A stretch of DNA of 64,000 nucleotides. Origin: Sternotherus odoratus (taxonomy: Eukaryota > Chordata > Testudines > Kinosternidae). Of this stretch, positions 33,351-44,858 are shown piece after piece. Positions within the stretch are counted from its first letter, which is position 1. Each line of letters opens with the position of its first letter. The position numbers were made by a program, and so were the translations under genes. The stretch is from NCBI GenBank assembly GCA_032164245.1, contig JAVMKO010000003.1, positions 29,635,390 through 29,699,389 on the forward strand. The letters are read 5' to 3'. The notes beneath the pieces were generated by a model. That model did no database searches and had not been told where the DNA came from. It saw nothing but the letters and a program-made list of their open reading frames with translations.

Positions 33351-34369
33351 GATAAAGGACCATATTAGTTCTAGCTGATCATCAAGTGTCCCATCCAAAA
33401 CTGCTCTGATTTATGTCTTGTCTACACATAGATTGTAAATCTCTTTCACATACACAATTCACAATAATAACAGATTAGATGTGAAATAAGAGTGTCTATG
33501 AGTATATCTTAATATTTCTATGTTGCAGGGTCAAATGATGGATGAAACCAGGTGGAGTGGTAAGAGGCGATTTATTTGGTTACAGCATCCAGATCACTAG
33601 TTCCCCTCCGTCTCATGACCAACGGAGTGAGTCCCAAGTTATGGTTACAGCATCTTTTATCCCTTTTATTCTTGGTACCTGCCCTATCCCTTACCCTCTG
33701 AATCATCCTTTTGCTTCCTAATATGGTGATAAGTATCCCTTTCCAGACCCAACCTGTTTGCTTCCTAATATGGTGTGATGTGAAGCCTTATTTTACTGGT
33801 AGCAGATTGGGAAACTGAATAGCTACCTTATGGTAAGGCCCCAAAACAGGGAACTTTTTGCTGGCCTTGGGTGAAAATTGTTGAGATTTTCACACACCTT
33901 CATAAAACTGTAAAACTTCTTGTCATATTTTAAGGAAATTCTGCTAAAATAGGGATTTGTATATATGTAAATACAAGAGCACTTCCCTAAGTACAGAAGC
34001 CACACCAATGATTGATACTGGTTGATTATGGCAATGGATGGCATATGGGCATTTAGGTATGCAATGACTGTTGTTGAAAACTGTATAACTGGAGGCTAAT
34101 CTCTGAGAATACACCATTGTTTCTCAAAATTAGCATACAGGGAAATTGACTTTCATACCTGGCGTTCACTCACAAAGACCACCTTGACAAATGCAAACCT
34201 GCATTTTATTGCAAATGCATACAAATAATTTTCTTTGTTGTGCTAATTTGCTCTGCTCAGTTCTCCAGCTGTACTTTCAGAGGTATTTTTTACTCTCCAC
34301 TTTTGGCTCTCCACTGTACCTAGTGGACTGTTGTTGTCCTCTAACATTCCAAAGGATGTCCCAACTAGC
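33351..34369. other. unassigned; possible LTR fragment at 33525-33800
   Basis: The stretch 33525-33800 contains a duplicated phrase (GCTTCCTAATATGGTG, near 33713 and 33761) and GC-content shifts typical of LTR remnants. I cannot bound or classify it. The rest is unassigned. Confidence 0.3.
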
Positions 34370-34640
34370 AGTAGATGCAATGGACCACTTCTGGAATACA
34401 ATCCCTCCACTCTCAGAAAGGCATATATTGCAGGAAGTGCAGAGAAGAGCAGCAAAAACGAGTAGAGGTTTGAAGGAATTGATCTGATGAGGAAAGCTTT
34501 AGAAAGGTAACATAAATGAGGACTAAGGGTGGACATAAGTCGATAAGCATCTTAAAGTTGAAACACCTAGATGATAGAAGAAATATTTAGGATACTTTGT
34601 GACAGTGAGCCATATTTGATCCCTTGAGACATGTAAATCT
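34370..34640 (+). mobile_element. CR1/L2-like LINE reverse-transcriptase remnant, plus strand
   Basis: The frame ending at 34487 reads FWNTIPPLSERHILQEVQRR then AAKTSRGLKELI. This corresponds to the WSP.L..DI..LE.VQRRATKMI.GL segment of CR1-type reverse transcriptases. The following 100 bases fit the decayed end of the same protein (AGGAAAGCTTTAG and so on). It is old and fragmentary. Confidence 0.6.
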
Positions 34641-36344
34641 AGAATGGAGAAAGAGCTACTGAATATTGGAGGTACTGTTTCGGTGGTTCCCAAATTTTAT
34701 TGATTTGTGTACCACCATCTTAAAAAATGTTATTAAATGAATGGATGGAACATGTAGCTCACATACCACCAGGGAATCTCTTGACAAGATGATTTATCAA
34801 GTCTTGTCCATCAGTAATATCTAATATCCTCTGAGAATTCCAATTTACAAATCCATAGTCTATTGGGATAAGTATGGAAACTTTTGGGTGCTCCTATGTA
34901 TTGAACCTCCAAACCTTCCTTGGCTCATCCATAACTAATGTATATTACTTATACAGTATTCACTATTACTGTAAGTTTTCTATAAAGTGATTAATAAATA
35001 TTATACAGTGGAGAAGTGTTGCAGGTGTTTAGATCAGCAAACTAAGAATTAGGTTTCCAATATTCCTATGTTCTATTCCTATATCTGTTATTGATTTTCT
35101 GTATGATTTTGGTTCAAATCCTGTAACTTTTCCGTCTCCGCTTAGACATCACAATGGACTATTCTGGCCCTAAAATATATCCATGTATAAAAGTGGAGAT
35201 TGTTTAATACTTACCTACTTTGCCTGGGTACAATGAGAATTAGTTAATGACATGTTCAGATGAAGGACACTATGTAAATGTTAAATATTATTTTAAGAAA
35301 GTTTCACTTACATTTTTCTATTTCTCTTCTCCTGAAGTGAGGGAGGGAGAAGCACCACATATTGTACATACAGAGAAGAAAGTACTTAATGAATTTTAAT
35401 TGCACATAGGCTAATTAATTATAAATATATAATATGGAAACAAAGTTTCCTTTATAACTTGTTCCTTTAATATTGTCAAAGAAAGACAGGATTACATTCT
35501 CATTATAGAGATCCATTAAGCTGCTTTTGGGACAACAGATCTTATTAGACACTTCCTTCTTGCGAACAGTTACAGGTAAAGATGTGTCTGTAAAAAAAAC
35601 ACTTAAAGTTCTCAACTACTCAGATGTTCCAATAACTTTCATAACAACCTGACTCCCCTGATAACCATAATTATTTCTAACTCAAATTTTATCATCTGGT
35701 TTAGTTTCATATGAACCAACAGATGCTTCTGATATGATTTGGCATCAGAAAAGGAAAATGTTGATTAAAGCTGAAAACAAAACAAAAGGCCAAACTCATT
35801 CCAGTTATAACTCCATTGAAGTCAATGGAGTTTAGCCAGGGGGAGAATGTATACCAAAACATTTTGCACTGCATAAAAGGGTGCCTGAGGGGTGCTAGAA
35901 AGATAAAATTGAGCTAGCACAAGAATTGGGGGAGTAAATGAGAGACGTGAAAGAATTATGAAATACATACTCAGTCTGGGATTCTGTGCTGCTCCTCCAA
36001 GCCTATGTCTGCACTTGTGTGGATACAAGGGTAGCAGAGTGTGTAATCTCTCATGTGCTTCACATACTCATGGCTGAGTCCACATTTGCTGGGATAGACA
36101 TATGTATAACATTGTGTATACACATCTATTCACAGCCACAGTGCTGCTGTTATGTGATGTTAGTGCTACCATTTCAAGGGTGTTATCCCAGAGTTCTGTA
36201 TGTCACAGGGAGATACCTTAGGAACCATTTTGATGTGTATTGTTGGTACTATCTGTCACCTTCATAGAGTTGCTGATGGCATTTCCTGATCTTGTCATCC
36301 ACCCACCTCTAACTTTCCCTGAAAATCTGTAAAGAGGTTAATAG
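34641..36344. other. unassigned, including a CORE-SINE remnant at 35080-35290
   Basis: At 35080-35290 the order TTGATTTTCTGTATGATTTTGG, TGTAACTTTTCCGTCTC and GGACACTATGTAAATGTTAA is that of a worn MIR-like SINE in plus orientation. The remaining sequence has no feature I can identify. Confidence 0.4.
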
Positions 36345-36460
36345 AAAGATCATAGACTCATAGCCTTTAAGGTCAGAAGGGATCCTCAGGCTCACCTTGT
36401 CTGAACTCCTGTAATAGACCCCTAACCTCTGGCGGAGTTACTGAAGTTATGTTCTACTGT
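36345..36460 (-). mobile_element. CR1 3'-end fragment
   Basis: GATCATAGACTCATAGCCTTTAAGGTCAGAAGGGATCC is the complement of a CR1 3' end with its ATTCTATG-like terminal repeats. It is followed by the usual TGTCTGAACTCCTGTAATA segment. Only the last 100 or so bases are present. Confidence 0.7.
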
Positions 36461-37179
36461 GGTCAGTTGATGTACCATGCTACTGCCAGTGAACAGAAGG
36501 ACAAGGAGCTATATAAGGGTCAGGAAGAAAGTGGCTCAGTGCATTGTGGGAATGGAGGTCTCAGTCCACTCAATCTCAATACCTGGTACATACCCATTTC
36601 ATGCTGCAAACAGGTACAGGGCTCTACCACTCCTTCCCACCTCAGGCCCACTGCTAGTATGACCCACATATCAGGGCTTATGAGAAGGATGTCAGGAAGC
36701 AGCCTTGTAACAGACTTCTACTGTGCCTGTACCCTGGATCAGTCTGATTTTTAGGATCTCTTTATGCTGTTCCAGCCTTTTTAACCGTGGAAAAGAGGCC
36801 AGAGTGATGGTGAGATTCCTGTTTCAACATCTATTATTCAGATTTATCTATATTTACTATACATGTAATGAAAAATAACAGAGTCCCTTAGAATAATAAT
36901 AACAGTGCAATCTGATGCTTTAATTAATTTTAGGCTCACTGTGGGAGGTTAAAAATGTCAATTTCCATTGCCTCTATGTGAGCTGAGCTTGGAGTCTAGC
37001 CAATAGATATGTGAATTAGGTCATCAGATAGTAAGACGTACAGCTAAACAAATACCACAGGAACTGTGGGTCAGATTCATTATTTGATATTAGCATATAC
37101 TGAATTTGCATATGTTGTAGTATTCTTCCCATTTTGGAAGGAAGATGAATAAATCCAGCATCAACCATTCCTGACTAGT
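36461..37179. other. unassigned
   Basis: No recognised gene. A 101-codon frame at 36449-36754 shows no known domain. Confidence 0.4.
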
Positions 37180-37817
37180 CCAATTCACATGCCTTATCCT
37201 CTATACATCACACTTCCCAAGCGCACATAGACTCCTCACTTCTACAACAAACTTAAAATTTCCAACCTACAACAGCCCACATCAGTCATATCCAATTTCT
37301 CAAAACCTACACTCACCCACCTCCTTAATTCCAGAATTCTAGTAGCGTCCTCTAAGCCACAAAGATGTTTCCTATTAAGATGTCATCATCATCTGGACCC
37401 ATGGAAAAGAAGCCCTTGAGGAATTCCAACATGATTTCAACAATTTCCATCCCACCATCAACCTCAGCCTGGATCAATCCATACAGGCGGTCCATTTCCT
37501 AGATACAACTGTGCTAATAAACGATGGTCACATCAACATCACCCTATATCGGAAACCAATTGACCTCTATACTCACCTATATACCTGAAGTTTCCATCCA
37601 GGACACACCACACGATCCATTGTCTATAGCCGAGCTCTAAGATACAACCACATTTACTCCAATCCCTCAGACAGAGAAAAACACCTTCAAGATTTTTATC
37701 AAACATTCTTAAAACTACAATACCCACCTGCTGAAGTGAAAGAAACAGATTGACAGAGCCAGAAGAGTACCCAGAAGTCACCCACTACAGGACAGGCCCA
37801 ACAAAGAAAATAAAAGA

Positions 37818-38333
37818 ATGCCATTAGCCATCACCTTTAGCCCCCAACTAAAACCTCTCCAGCGCATCATAAAAGATCTACAACCTATCCTGAAAGATGA
37901 TCCCTCACTCTCACAGATCTTGGGAGACAGACCAGTCCTCGCTTACAGACAGCCCCCCAATCAGAAACAAATACTCACCAGCAGCCACACACCACAGAAC
38001 AAAAACACTAACCCAGGAACCTATCCTTGCAAGAAAAGCCTGATGCTAACTCTGTCCACGTATTTATTAAGTGACACCATGATAGGACCTAATCACATCA
38101 ACCACACTATTAAGGGCTCATTCACCTGCACATCTACCAATGTGATATATGGCATCATGTGCCAGCAATGCCCCTCTGCCATGTACATTGGCCAAACTGA
38201 ACAGTCACTATGCAAAAGAATAAATAGACACAAATCTGACATCAAGAATCATAACATTCAAAAACCAGTAGGAGAACACTTCAATCTCCCTGGTCACTCA
38301 ATAACAGACCTGAAAGTGACACTTTTAAAATAG
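37818..38333 (+). pseudogene. Penelope-like GIY-YIG endonuclease domain (degraded ORF segment)
   Basis: In Penelope elements the GIY-YIG nuclease nicks the target DNA and primes reverse transcription. This 171-codon open stretch begins within a reverse-transcriptase-to-endonuclease linker (MPLAITFSPQLKPLQRIIKD). It has a cysteine pair region, then SFTCTSTNVIYGIMCQQCPS followed by AMYIGQTEQSLCKRINRHKS. IYG and YIG are the two halves of the name-giving motif, and the downstream basic R..RH segment fits the domain. NHNIQKPVGEHFNLPGHS follows. The stop after LLK replaces a glutamine codon of the expected continuation, so the end is a nonsense mutation. The ATG used here is not the real start, because the protein is a continuation of the upstream reverse transcriptase. 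Confidence 0.85.
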
Positions 38334-38495
38334 AAAAACTTCAAAAACAGACTCCAACAAGAAGCTGCTGAACTGGAATTAATTAGCGAATTGGACACTA
38401 TCAAATTAGGGTTAAACAGAGACTGGGAATGGGTGGGTCATTACACTAATTGAATCTATGTTAAGTATCCTCACACCTTCTTGTCAACTATCTGA

Positions 38496-39430
38496 CAGAG
38501 CGGGCACTCACCCCAGCAGCACCCCCGTCTGGTTGTCTGGGGAATCAGCTCTTTCAGCGTCCGGAGCGCCCTCTGCCGGTTGATGTCCGCTCCTGCTCCG
38601 GCCCCGTGTCCCTCCCGGACCCCGGTGCCCACGAACTGAGGGTGCTGCACCCTTGTAGAATCCCCCGAAGTCTTAGGGTCTCCCCTTCCTGGGGAACCCT
38701 GCACCCACTATCCCTACCTTACCTCAGGCTTTGCCTCTGCTAGTCACCATTTGCCTCCACGCACTGAGGCGGACTGCAGTATCAGGCTGCTCATCACAGG
38801 CAAGGAGAGTTTGGCCAGCTGCTTCTCTCCAGCCTGGGGCTGCCTCCTCACACCCCCAGTACCCAGTGGGTTGGGCCTATGCTAGGCACGGCAGCCTGGG
38901 GCCCTCTCTCTAGAGCTTTGCAGCTCCCTGGCTCTCAGCTGCCTTGCCCCTGCCCTGTCCCACTCTGAGTACCCTATCTTAGGCTCCCAGCAGCGAGGCC
39001 CGTCTCTCCCTGCTCCCAGAGGAGACTGCTCTATTCTTAGCCCTGGGTGAGGCCTTTTACCAGGTCTTGCAGCCTGGGGCTCTCAGGCTAGAGCTCCCTA
39101 GCTCCCGGTGCCTAGCCCCAGCCCTCAGTCCCAGCCACTACGCCTGTCTCCGAGTGCCAGAGGAGACTGTCTGTCTGTCTGTCTGTCTGTCTCTCCTCTC
39201 TATCTCTCTTCTCTCTTTCTCTCTCTGTCTCTCTCTCCTCCTTCTGTCTCCTCCCTGTTCTCTAGGCCCCTGCCTCTCAGGCTTTTATACAGCCTGAGTG
39301 TTTGGGGCGTGGCCTCCCAGCTGAGCCTGCTTCCCAATCAGCCTGGGAGTTGGCAGGCTCCCAGCCACAGACCCCTCTCCCAGGGCTATCCCAGCCCTGG
39401 CTGGCAGGGAGCGGGTATCACCCCACTACA
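38496..39430 (-). mobile_element. LTR-like insertion (about 935 bp) in the Penelope element
   Basis: Penelope sequence breaks off at TATCTGA (38491-38495) and resumes with TGAACCATCTTGATTATC at 39431. TGA (38493-38495 and 39431-39433) would be the shared flank. A minus-orientation TATA box (complement of CTTTTATACAGCC at 39285) and the end CCCACTACA (beginning TGTAGTGGGG on the minus strand) fit an LTR. CpG- and CT-rich segments (39170-39255) lie inside. The two ends carry direct copies of GAGCGGG..A.TCACCCC, at 38498-38514 and 39409-39425. TG/CA termini and a longer target duplication are not certain. Confidence 0.6.
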
Positions 39431-39677
39431 TGAACCATCTTGATTATCACCACAAAATAATAGTGCTGATAATAGCCCATCTAAATTAAATAGCCTCTTA
39501 AAATTGGTATGGCAACTTCTAACTTTACATATTTTCTCTATGTATATACATCTTATCTACTGTGTGTTCCATTCTATGCATCCGATGAAGTGGGCTATAG
39601 CCTACGAGAGCTTATGCTGAAATAAATGTGTTAGTCTCTAACATGTCACAAGTACTCCTGTTCTGTTTACAGATATA

Positions 39678-39980
39678 GGGCTGGTCTCCACTACGGGGGG
39701 GAGGGGAGGGATCGACTGCAGATACGCAACTTCAGCTACGTGAATCACGTAGCTGAAGTTTGCGTATCTGCAGCCGACTTACCGTCCGTCCTCATGGCGG
39801 CGGTGGTCGGCGGTGCGCTCCCCCGTCGACTCCAGCTTGCGCCTCCCGGCAAGCTGGAGTTACACAGTTGACGGGGGAGCTGCGAGCGATCGATTTCTCG
39901 CGTCCTCATCAGACGCGAAAAATCGATCTCCAGAAGATCGATGGCTACCCGCCGATTCGGCGGGTAGTGAAGACATACCC
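39678..39980 (+). mobile_element. multi-hairpin MITE, copy C, inside the Penelope 3' tail
   Basis: It opens GGGCTGGTCTCCACTAC and closes GTAGTGAAGACATACCC. Internal perfect hairpins are CTTCAGCTACGTGA/TCACGTAGCTGAAG and CTCCAGCTTGCG../..AAGCTGGAGTTAC, and a GCGTCCTCATCAGACGC / AATCGAT block. The 3-bp duplication ATA flanks it (39675-39677 and 39981-39983). Removing the element and one ATA restores the Penelope tail reading GATATAGACTAGCACG. A 3-bp duplication suggests a PIF/Harbinger-like superfamily, but ATA is not the usual TAA/TTA choice. Confidence 0.88.
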
Positions 39981-40005
39981 ATAGACTAGCACGCCTGCTA
40001 CTTTG

Positions 40006-42952
40006 AAAAAAAAATCTCCACCCTCACTTCTGGCAGCTTCTGCTGCTATCAGAGAACTGCAGAAAGTATCTGATAGCCCCTTTGCAGCTACTAGTCCCAC
40101 CAATTCCTATGTTAGACCATAGAACTCCCCTATGTAAGAATACCACAACATATGCAGAAGCAGCCACCTGCAAAGCAAATGAAAATAACAGGCAAAGGCA
40201 GCCCCTTTTGCCATTTACAAGCATATGTGGTACGTGGACAAAGACACTGGAAGTGAAAAAAGAGCCAGATACATCAGGAATGAAGGAGAGGTGATAATTT
40301 ATTTTACTTTATAACCATCAGAGACTTGGGTGGAGGTGTAGATGCGGCAGAGCCACTAGAGACTTGTGGGAGAAGGAGAAGGGTAATTTGTGCTCTGTCC
40401 CATCTGAATATTTTTATGCCTTCATTTCAGTCTTTTGTGCCCCAGGTCATCAGGAAATAAGAGCTTTGCAGATGTGCTACTTTCAGCCTGAAAGGAGAGA
40501 AAAAGGAACGTGTCCTGCCATTACCACGGTACCCTATACTGAGTGATTTGGGGGAATAATTATTTACATTGTGCTAGCACTCTAAGGTGCCCATTAGGTT
40601 CACTAGCCACTATACAAACACACAAGAAACTAACCACTGCCTCAAAGACTGCAATCTAGCAAGATAATAAAAAATAAACACAGGGTAGGGGAAACTGATA
40701 CAATATACCAACACAATGTTCAAGGTCATGACATTAGGCATATGTCCTGTTAGAGATGTCTTTGCCCCCTAACATCTGTTTATATGAGAGTCTTGTTTAT
40801 ATTAAAAATAGTTTTTTGAGTTGTTCTGGACCAGTTTCTCTGTCTAAACTGGTGTAAGTGGAAGCTCCTGCATTCTTTGTTGTATCTGATACCACTTTGC
40901 GAAAAGATGCGAGGTACGGTACTGCTTTAGGTGCTCATATACTATGGTGTTGAGGTAATATATTTAGATAGAGTTGAGGGATTTCCATAGTATGTCATGT
41001 TGAAATCAGTGTTCCAAACTAGGGCATAGAGTTCTTATCTTTGCCTGGAGGACATCATCACAAAGTGATACTGATACAGAAGAATGGTCCTTTAATAAGT
41101 CAGACAAAAGCAATCTTCAGTATAAAAGAGAGTAACCCCCTCAACGAAGATTAATACCCATATTTTTCATAAATGGCCTCCATTTATTGGTATAAATGGT
41201 TAGATTTGCCTACCCAACTGCTTATGATTGAACATCAGATCTCTAAATGCTAATATGAATTTACCCATAATGAACTGTGATTCAAAGATGCAGTCACAAT
41301 TATTTCCAGACAGAGTTTTATACCTGCAATAATGGAAGTCAGATTGAGAACTAGATGAAAAATAAACTGTTAGTCTGGATGAAAAACCTCCAAGTTGTTT
41401 TTTTTCTGTGAAACAGAACAAAAGCTGATGAGAGTGTTTTGTGTAAGGAAACGAAACAGTGTTTTGCTTTCTGGTACAGAATGGGGAATAGCAAACGTTT
41501 TCATTTTGAAATCAATTAAGGTGTGTTTTTTTAAATCTCCATATCATTAATTGACTCTTGCCAGTATAATTCCTCCTAGGGGGTTATTTTCAAAGGACAA
41601 ATAGTTGTGCTGAGAATTGCTACAGTGACACTAATAAAAAGAAAAGTTGTTTTGCCTTGTCTTTATCCCTGAGAGATTATGGCTTTCCAAATCCCAGTCA
41701 ATTTAAACTGTGGAAACTTGCTGGCATATTCCCACTGCTATGCACTGTTAATAAATAAGGAGAGAAGTATTTAGAATATGCATCACTGTCACTAGCAATT
41801 CAGCTGAAACATTAGCACCTTCTATAGTTGAGAAAAATAAGTACATTTTTCACATAAGTTACTCTTTTAACAGCACTAAGCATAACTTCTTTCACTTTAT
41901 AGCCTTCAATTGAACAGACCATTTGTTATCTTTTCAGCTATAGCCCACATGATTTATCCAGTTCTACACTTCAGATTTGCTCCTTATTGCCTCCTTTGTT
42001 CCTTCTTTGTCATTTCAAGGAGCCTCTAACAGTTCTGGTGAGGGAATGTGCTGAAAACTTCTCAGCAGCCCTGGTCCTGGACAAACTTCAAAAAGTTCTG
42101 AATTTGCCTAAGCATCCAAAGGTTCAGATGCTCATTCAGATTCCTCCAAAGCTGTTAATAGTCCTTTTATCTACCCACCAATTATTGTCTGGACAAGCCT
42201 CTTGAGAAAACTTTAGGCTCATTCTGTTTCCGTCTTCAGTAAAATTAATGGCTTTGGGTCAGATCATCCCTTCTGCTTTTTGACAATGAAAGTAGTGGGG
42301 GGAGGGGAACTGTTAATATGGCCCAAAATCTATCAGAGAATGTGACAGTGAGGCAATGTAACATCGACCCTTTCTCCCTCTACCTGGTGGATTCCCCTCC
42401 ACATGGGCACGGTGTATTTGGAGCTCTGTGGAATTAGGGAGTGTGAGTAGGTAGACTGGGGGTGTTGTGGAAAACTGTTTCGTGGCTTGACAACACCAGG
42501 GTTCACTCACCATGTGGCCTATCTCCTGCGACCACATACCCTATACTGTCAGGACCCAAATAAATCTTCCGAAGATTATGTATCAGCAAACCTTCTTTTT
42601 TGTGCTCTCTGTCCCTGCACTGATGAACAGTTTTGCCTGGTCTCTTCAGGGTGTGTAGGATTCTATGTGCTTATTAAATAGCTTAAATGCAGACAGATGA
42701 GATTAGCTTTAACCCATCTGACTTCTCCTGTTCCTCTGCCCTTCCTTTCCAGTAATGGAATGCAAACTCTCAATCTTTACATGCAAAACTCATGGAGCCA
42801 GAGCTTTGCCTGATGCAAATTGGTACGGCTGCATTTGAATTCAATGGATTTACATAATCTAAAGATGTGACCCAAATTGTTTTCTGAGTATCTTTAGCCC
42901 TTTTGTGCATGGTTTGGCTTTTCAGGTAACGCTTCCTTTATGTTTCACAAAG
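40006..42952. other. unassigned intergenic DNA
   Basis: No recognised gene or element in nearly 3 kb. Short frames (for example 41987-42205 and 42487-42681) have no known domain. Confidence 0.4.
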
Positions 42953-42954
42953 TA

Positions 42955-43630
42955 CCGTATATACTCGAGTATAGGTCGACCCGAATATAAGCTGATGCAC
43001 CTAATTTTACCACAAAAAGCTGGAAAAGTTATTGACTCGAGTATAAGCCTAGGGTGGGAAATGCAGCAGCTACCGGTAAATTTCAAAAATAAAAATAGAT
43101 ACCGTATCTATCAGGATTTTCACTCACTCCAAATGAAAATACATTTTAAACTTCTTTTAGTAGTTTTCACAAGGTACATCCGGTAAATCACCCACAAAAT
43201 GTAAGTGAGTGCATCTGATAGTTGGAGACCCTTGAAGCTTCTATAATAAAACTATACTGATTAAAGACTGTTGTATTGATTGCAATCATTATTGGCTCAA
43301 CCTGCCTAAAGGAGAGTAAATATGCATTACGCCCCGGTTCCTCCCCTCCCCGCCGAAAAAAAAAAAAAAAAAAAAGCGCCTCGCTCTCCCGTCCCCGCCG
43401 CGCGGGCGGGCTGCCGGGAGCGTCCCGGTTCCCCCCTCCCCGCCGCGGGCGGGCTGCGCTCCCGGCAGCCCGCCCGCGCGGCGGGGACGGGAGAGCGAGG
43501 CGCTTTTTTTTTTTTTTTTTTTTTTTTTTTCGGCGGGGAGGGGAGGAACTGACTCGAGTATAAGCCGAGGCGGCTTTTTTCAGCCCAAAAAGTGGGCTGA
43601 AAAACTCGGCTTATACTCGAGTATATACGG
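42955..43630. mobile_element. 676-bp MITE with CCGTATATACTCG ends and long palindromic core
   Basis: Perfect 19-bp inverted ends, CCGTATATACTCGAGTATA at 42955 and the complement ending at 43630, are flanked by TA on both sides (42953-42954 and 43631-43632). CGAGTATAAGCC repeats occur inside both ends. The TA target suggests a Tc1/mariner-like origin. The core 43337-43549 is a long palindrome with A20/T27 runs. The open frames at 43276-43563 are translation of low-complexity DNA. Confidence 0.9.
43337..43549. repeat. long palindrome: GC-rich 48-bp perfect arms, A/T runs, outer 19-bp arms
   Basis: The inner arms 43375-43422 and 43457-43504 are exact complements of 48 bp around a 34-bp GC-rich centre. 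They are flanked by A20 (43356-43375) and T27 (43504-43530). Outside these, a further 19-bp perfect pair is 43337-43355 and 43531-43549. The only asymmetry is the length of the A and T runs. DNA of this kind can extrude a cruciform. Confidence 0.93.
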
Positions 43631-43632
43631 TA

Positions 43633-44858
43633 ACGTCCAAATTATATCCTTGGTCCACACATGTCTATTTACATCCTTTGAACACCATCACATGTGAGCA
43701 GGGCTGATGTTAGTCATTTATATAGGTCTCTAATTCTCAAGTTCTCCCTACTTCTATGTGACAACATTCCTTTGCTTATCTGCCTCCCTTTCAGACATGT
43801 TCACTGACTTTGCCATAGTTTGATGACAGCCTTTTTAGTATTGCCATATACATGACAGTCTCCACCATTATAGCTGCCAAATTGTGTAACATTTCATCAC
43901 ATTAATAATAATATCCACAGTGCTCCATTACTGAGAAGGCATGTCACTGCTTGTTAATACTTTTATGAAAGGGACAACAATACAAAAGCAGTTTTGGCTT
44001 GGGGTCCTTTGACTAGTATATTTTAAAATCTCCACTGAGCTCTTGCTTAGGGTTGACCAAAGAGATGACCTGCAAAAATATGCAGGGCTGATATTTGCAA
44101 AAGCTGCCTACAGAAGTTAGACACACAAGAGATATTAAAATCAAAGGGGAGGAGGTTATATCTAAATCTCAGTCATTTTTGGAAATCGAAATGTATATGG
44201 ACCTGTAGGGTTCACCATCATTTTTAAGGTCTAAATCATTTGTGTACCTCTAGACGCTTCACAATTTATTTTTGCATAACTTGAGAAATCATATTGATTC
44301 ACACTGTTTTCAGAAATACCAGAACTATCTTTCCATTCATCAGAGGAGCAGAACCAGCTACAGGATTTGCATATTGCATATTTGTATATCTACTGATCCC
44401 CTTTCAATCTTGACTAATACAAGGATATCCACTTTTATATATATATATTTTTTGGTATTTTCCTTTTTTTATATTAACCTGGTGGTAGAGTTACATTTTA
44501 AAAGCAAGTTTCAGTGGAATTTTTTGCAATTCTCAGTGGAAATAGAAGAATACTTCTTAGTCTGTGAGCTGCATTCTCTTTGTAGGCAGATGGCTGGCAA
44601 ATGTGGAAGAACTGGAAAAAAGAAAAGGCAATTACTTTGTTTTGTCTTACAGCTTCTATATCCACAGTAAATATATTGATTTTTCTGTTCTAATAAAAGC
44701 ATTCAATGCTTTTGAGTAAACATGTTGGTACCATATAGGGAGGCATACCACTGTACAGTATTCAGACAAGCTCATTTTCTTAGCAGTAACTCTCTAGGAT
44801 TACCAAAATCTGTAATATTTCCTTTTTTTCTCTCTCTATCTTTTCAAGCACGTTACGG
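43633..44858. other. unassigned AT-rich DNA
   Basis: No recognised gene. A 132-codon frame at 44272-44670 contains a hydrophobic stretch (IYIYFLVFSFFYINLVV) that simply reflects a TATATATATTTTTT run. Confidence 0.4.

Larger units (their letters stand above)
37180..40005 (+). mobile_element. Penelope-like retroelement, plus strand, split by an LTR-like insertion and a MITE
   Basis: Around 37380-37760 the plus strand encodes the C-terminal part of a Penelope-type reverse transcriptase. Recognisable pieces are IIIWTHGKEALEEF, INLSLDQSIQAVHFLD, HINITLYRKPIDLYTHLYT, and after one stop, GHTTRSIVYSRALRYN and YSNPSDREKHLQDFYQTFLK. The frame at 37818-38333 continues into the endonuclease. The 3' tail runs to about 38495, resumes at 39431 after an insertion, and ends near 40005 after a second insertion (39678-39980). 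A few stops and at least one frameshift are present, so this copy is not functional. The 5' limit is approximate. It is the better preserved of the window's three Penelope pieces. Confidence 0.88.

Noticed and set aside
32201..33363. Minus-strand open frames of up to 380 codons, glycine/tryptophan-rich
   Set aside because: They are translations of minisatellites B and C in all three frames. The unit length and C-run variation explain the openness, and there is no start context or domain.
43276..43563. Frames with poly-lysine and poly-phenylalanine stretches
   Set aside because: They are translations of the A20 and T27 runs and the palindromic GC core of a MITE.
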